DNA from: an uncultured Spirochaetaceae bacterium
Lineage (GTDB): Bacteria; Spirochaetota; Spirochaetia; SZUA-6; Bin103
Length of the DNA stretch: 6,947 nucleotides
Direction of reading: 5' to 3'
NCBI GenBank assembly: GCA_913043885.1
Contig: CAJWOB010000136.1
Location: forward strand, 1 to 6,947
Below, piece by piece: positions 5,881-6,947 of this stretch (positions are counted from its first letter, which is position 1; every line of letters starts with the position of its first letter). The notes below the pieces were generated by a model. That model made no database searches and was not told where the DNA came from. It was given only the letters and a program-made list of their open reading frames with translations. The position numbers were made by a program, and so were the translations under genes.

Positions 5881-5927
5881 CCTGCGTCCATGCTGGTAGC
5901 CGGTAGGATGCGCACCTGCACCAGGCC

Positions 5928-6486
5928 TCAACGCCCCTCGATGAACCCGGGTCGCGCGGCGAACATGTAGATGAGGTCGTAGTACTGGCCGTCCCGGTAC
6001 TTGCCGCGGGGGAGGCGCCCATACTCCCGAAACCCGCACTTCTCGTAGCAGCGTATTGCTCGTGAGTTGAACTCGAAGACAGTCAGGATGACGATGTTGA
6101 GGTTCAGGTCCGAGAACGCAAACCGAGTGAGTAGGCTCACCGCCTCCTCCCCCATAACCCTGGCCCCACAGATTCTTCCTGCCGATGAAGATCCCCAGTA
6201 CGGCGGTCCGGTCGACCCGGTTTACGCCATCGAGCGCACAACCACCGATTAGCTCGTCCCGTTTGGCATCGACGATGGCGAAGTTGTGGGGCTCCTTGGA
6301 GAGCTTGTCGAGCAGATCGCGCTCGTAGCCGAGGCTGAACGTACGATGCTCACCAAGCCCATCTACGACGTCGCGATCGTTGAGCCACTCCGTGTACAGC
6401 TCTGCGTCGGCGGGGTTGATTGGCGATAGATAGCACTTCTCGCCCACCAGCTTTCGGAAGTATCTGGTTGGCGCTGCATCACTCAT
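5928..6486 (-). pseudogene. RimJ/RimL-type GNAT acetyltransferase, interrupted by one extra base in a G-run
   Basis: This encodes a GCN5-related N-acetyltransferase of the RimJ/RimL group (acetylation of protein N-termini or small amines by acetyl-CoA). From ATG 6486-6484 the frame reads MSDAAPTRYFRKLVGEKCYL, then PADAELYTEWLNDRDVV, up to motif A, GIFIGRKNLWGQGYG (residues 98-112). There it loses the family sequence. The continuation lies in the next frame: GEEAVSLLTRFAF, LNIVILTVFEFNSRAIRCYE, KCGFREYGRLPRGKYRDGQY, ending at TGA 5930-5928. The break is at five Gs on the coding strand (CCCCC at 6149-6153 on +); four Gs would join the halves into an intact 185-residue protein, a normal length. 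All key elements are present: Q-x-x-G-x-G-type loop GQGYGEE, the NSRAIRCYEKCGF motif B, and the final strands. Sequencing error, slippage phase variation or recent inactivation all fit. AGGTC precedes the ATG as a weak Shine-Dalgarno. Confidence 0.85.
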
Positions 6487-6492
6487 GTCGTG

Positions 6493-6507
6493 ACCTGTGG
6501 CACAGGT
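6493..6507. promoter_or_regulatory. 15-bp perfect palindrome, possible operator
   Basis: ACCTGTG (6493-6499) and CACAGGT (6501-6507) are perfect inverted arms around one central G. The palindrome sits 6 bases upstream of the GNAT start and about 32 bases before the next rightward ORF, in the only divergent spacer here (6487-6539). The one-base centre suits a dimeric repressor site better than an RNA hairpin. The left-reading arm also contains the GNAT gene's weak ribosome-binding site (AGGT), so a bound protein could affect either direction. No matching regulator is seen. Confidence 0.4.
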
Positions 6508-6539
6508 GCCGTGGGTGGATATCCGACTTCGGTTGGTTC

Positions 6540-6746
6540 ATGGCCGCAGCGCCCGCCCGCGAGCGCCGATCGGTGCGTCGTCGGTGGCGTACGCTGCTCA
6601 CCGCGCGGATGGTGGGGGAGGAGTGGCACCGGCGTCCATTCCGCGCCACCCTGAAGGGGTTCGACGAGATATTCGACGTGGTCCAGTTGACTCCGGTGAG
6701 TGGCTCACTTCGAGTGAGCTGGTCACCACCCACGCCCGCGGAGTGA
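6540..6746 (+). CDS. Small hypothetical protein, coupled to the DUF1697 gene
   Basis: I do not recognise this 68-residue product. It begins MAAAPARERRSVRRRWRTLL and continues ARMVGEEWHRRPFRATLKGF, DEIFDVVQLTPVSGSLRVSW, ending SPPTPAE. The N-terminal third is basic, the middle is mixed alpha/beta-like, and there is no membrane segment or cysteine. Support for coding is the G/C-ending third positions throughout this frame and the 4-bp GTGA overlap of its TGA (6744-6746) with the GTG start of the DUF1697 gene, an arrangement typical of translational coupling. Against it: no clear Shine-Dalgarno before the ATG at 6540, and the Arg-rich start is common in spurious high-GC ORFs. The ATG at 6609 would give a 45-residue form. 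It could also be the tail of a longer gene that lost its front. Confidence 0.45.
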   Translation: MAAAPARERRSVRRRWRTLLTARMVGEEWHRRPFRATLKGFDEIFDVVQLTPVSGSLRVSWSPPTPAE

Positions 6747-6947
6747 GTGGCCGGTACCTTGCGCTGCTGCGTGGCATCAACGTCGGCGGCAAGAACGTCA
6801 TTCGCAAGGACGACCTGCGCTCCTGTTTCGAGGAGCTCGACTTCCAGAACGTCACCACCTACATCCAGAGTGGCAATGTCCTTTTTGGCGCTGCGACGTC
6901 GGACGTCGCGCGCCTGTGCGACCAGGTAGAGGCGGGGCTCGCCCGCC
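6743..6947 (+). CDS. DUF1697 family protein, 3' partial
   Basis: The frame opens at GTG 6743-6745 and runs off the right edge after 68 codons. The start, SGRYLALLRGINVGGKNVIR, followed by KDDLRSCFEELDFQNVTTYI and QSGNVLF, is the unmistakable N-terminus of DUF1697 proteins (usually about 180 residues, function unknown; a small alpha/beta cytoplasmic fold). LLRGINVGG and YIQSGNVLF are the two most conserved blocks. The GTG is chosen because it places RYLALLRGIN at the normal distance from the N-terminus and overlaps the upstream stop as GTGA. GAG at 6741-6743 is too close to act as a ribosome-binding site, so coupling to the upstream ORF would explain initiation. About 110 residues are missing beyond the window. 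Confidence 0.92.
   Translation, partial: MSGRYLALLRGINVGGKNVIRKDDLRSCFEELDFQNVTTYIQSGNVLFGAATSDVARLCDQVEAGLAR

Noticed and set aside
5210..6022. 270-codon minus-strand ORF
   Set aside because: Low-complexity Arg/Ala/Ser/Gly/Pro composition, antisense to the large GNAT and overlapping the real GNAT and kinase frames; a shadow of high-GC coding.
1..6947. Mobile element, CRISPR array or phage gene to explain the rearranged right half
   Set aside because: No transposase or integrase motifs, no terminal inverted repeats with target duplications, and no regularly spaced repeats were found on either strand.

Overview
The window is high-GC bacterial DNA, gene-dense, with strong G/C preference at third codon positions and several GTG or other non-ATG starts. 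The gene mix is a family 4 glycosidase, a TrpB2-type tryptophan synthase beta chain, a COG0523 GTPase, TrmO, several GNAT acetyltransferases and a kinase remnant. This would suit a Chloroflexota- or Actinomycetota-like genome, but no marker here fixes the phylum, so that is inference. I see no rRNA, tRNA, CRISPR array, transposase or phage gene.

Layout. (1) Positions 2-1294 (+) hold most of a GH4 glycosidase that enters from the left edge. (2) Positions 1282-3569 (-) hold a two-gene unit: a TrpB2 gene followed by a COG0523 metal-chaperone-like GTPase. The two meet at a CTGA stop/start overlap, which implies a CTG start and translational coupling. (3) A divergent intergenic region at 3570-3683 carries a 17-bp tandem duplication just before the TrpB2 start, a GC hairpin and a strong but oddly placed Shine-Dalgarno sequence. 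(4) Positions 3684-4100 (+) hold a short TrmO-type tRNA methyltransferase. (5) Positions 4097-4514 (-) hold a broken C-terminal fragment of an unidentified protein. (6) Positions 4502-5635 (+) hold a large two-part GNAT protein that appears to lack its usual N-terminal end. (7) Positions 5629-5880 (-) hold the C-terminal remnant of an aminoglycoside-phosphotransferase-like kinase. (8) Positions 5928-6486 (-) hold a RimJ/RimL-like GNAT acetyltransferase, complete except for one extra base in a homopolymer. (9) After a 15-bp palindrome, 6540-6746 (+) is a small unknown ORF coupled by GTGA to a DUF1697 gene that runs off the right edge.

Themes. All three convergent gene junctions overlap at their stop codons (13, 4 and 7 bp). 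The right half (4097-6486) is a patch of decay or rearrangement: two truncated genes, two single-base frame breaks and one gene with a doubtful N-terminus. The best-supported functional link is TrpB2 with its coupled COG0523 GTPase. I do not see a clearly new multi-gene defence or mobile system. The points most worth a second look are the CTG-coupled TrpB2/GTPase pair, the likely rearrangement point near 4500, the GNAT gene split in a G-run, and the small ORF coupled to DUF1697.
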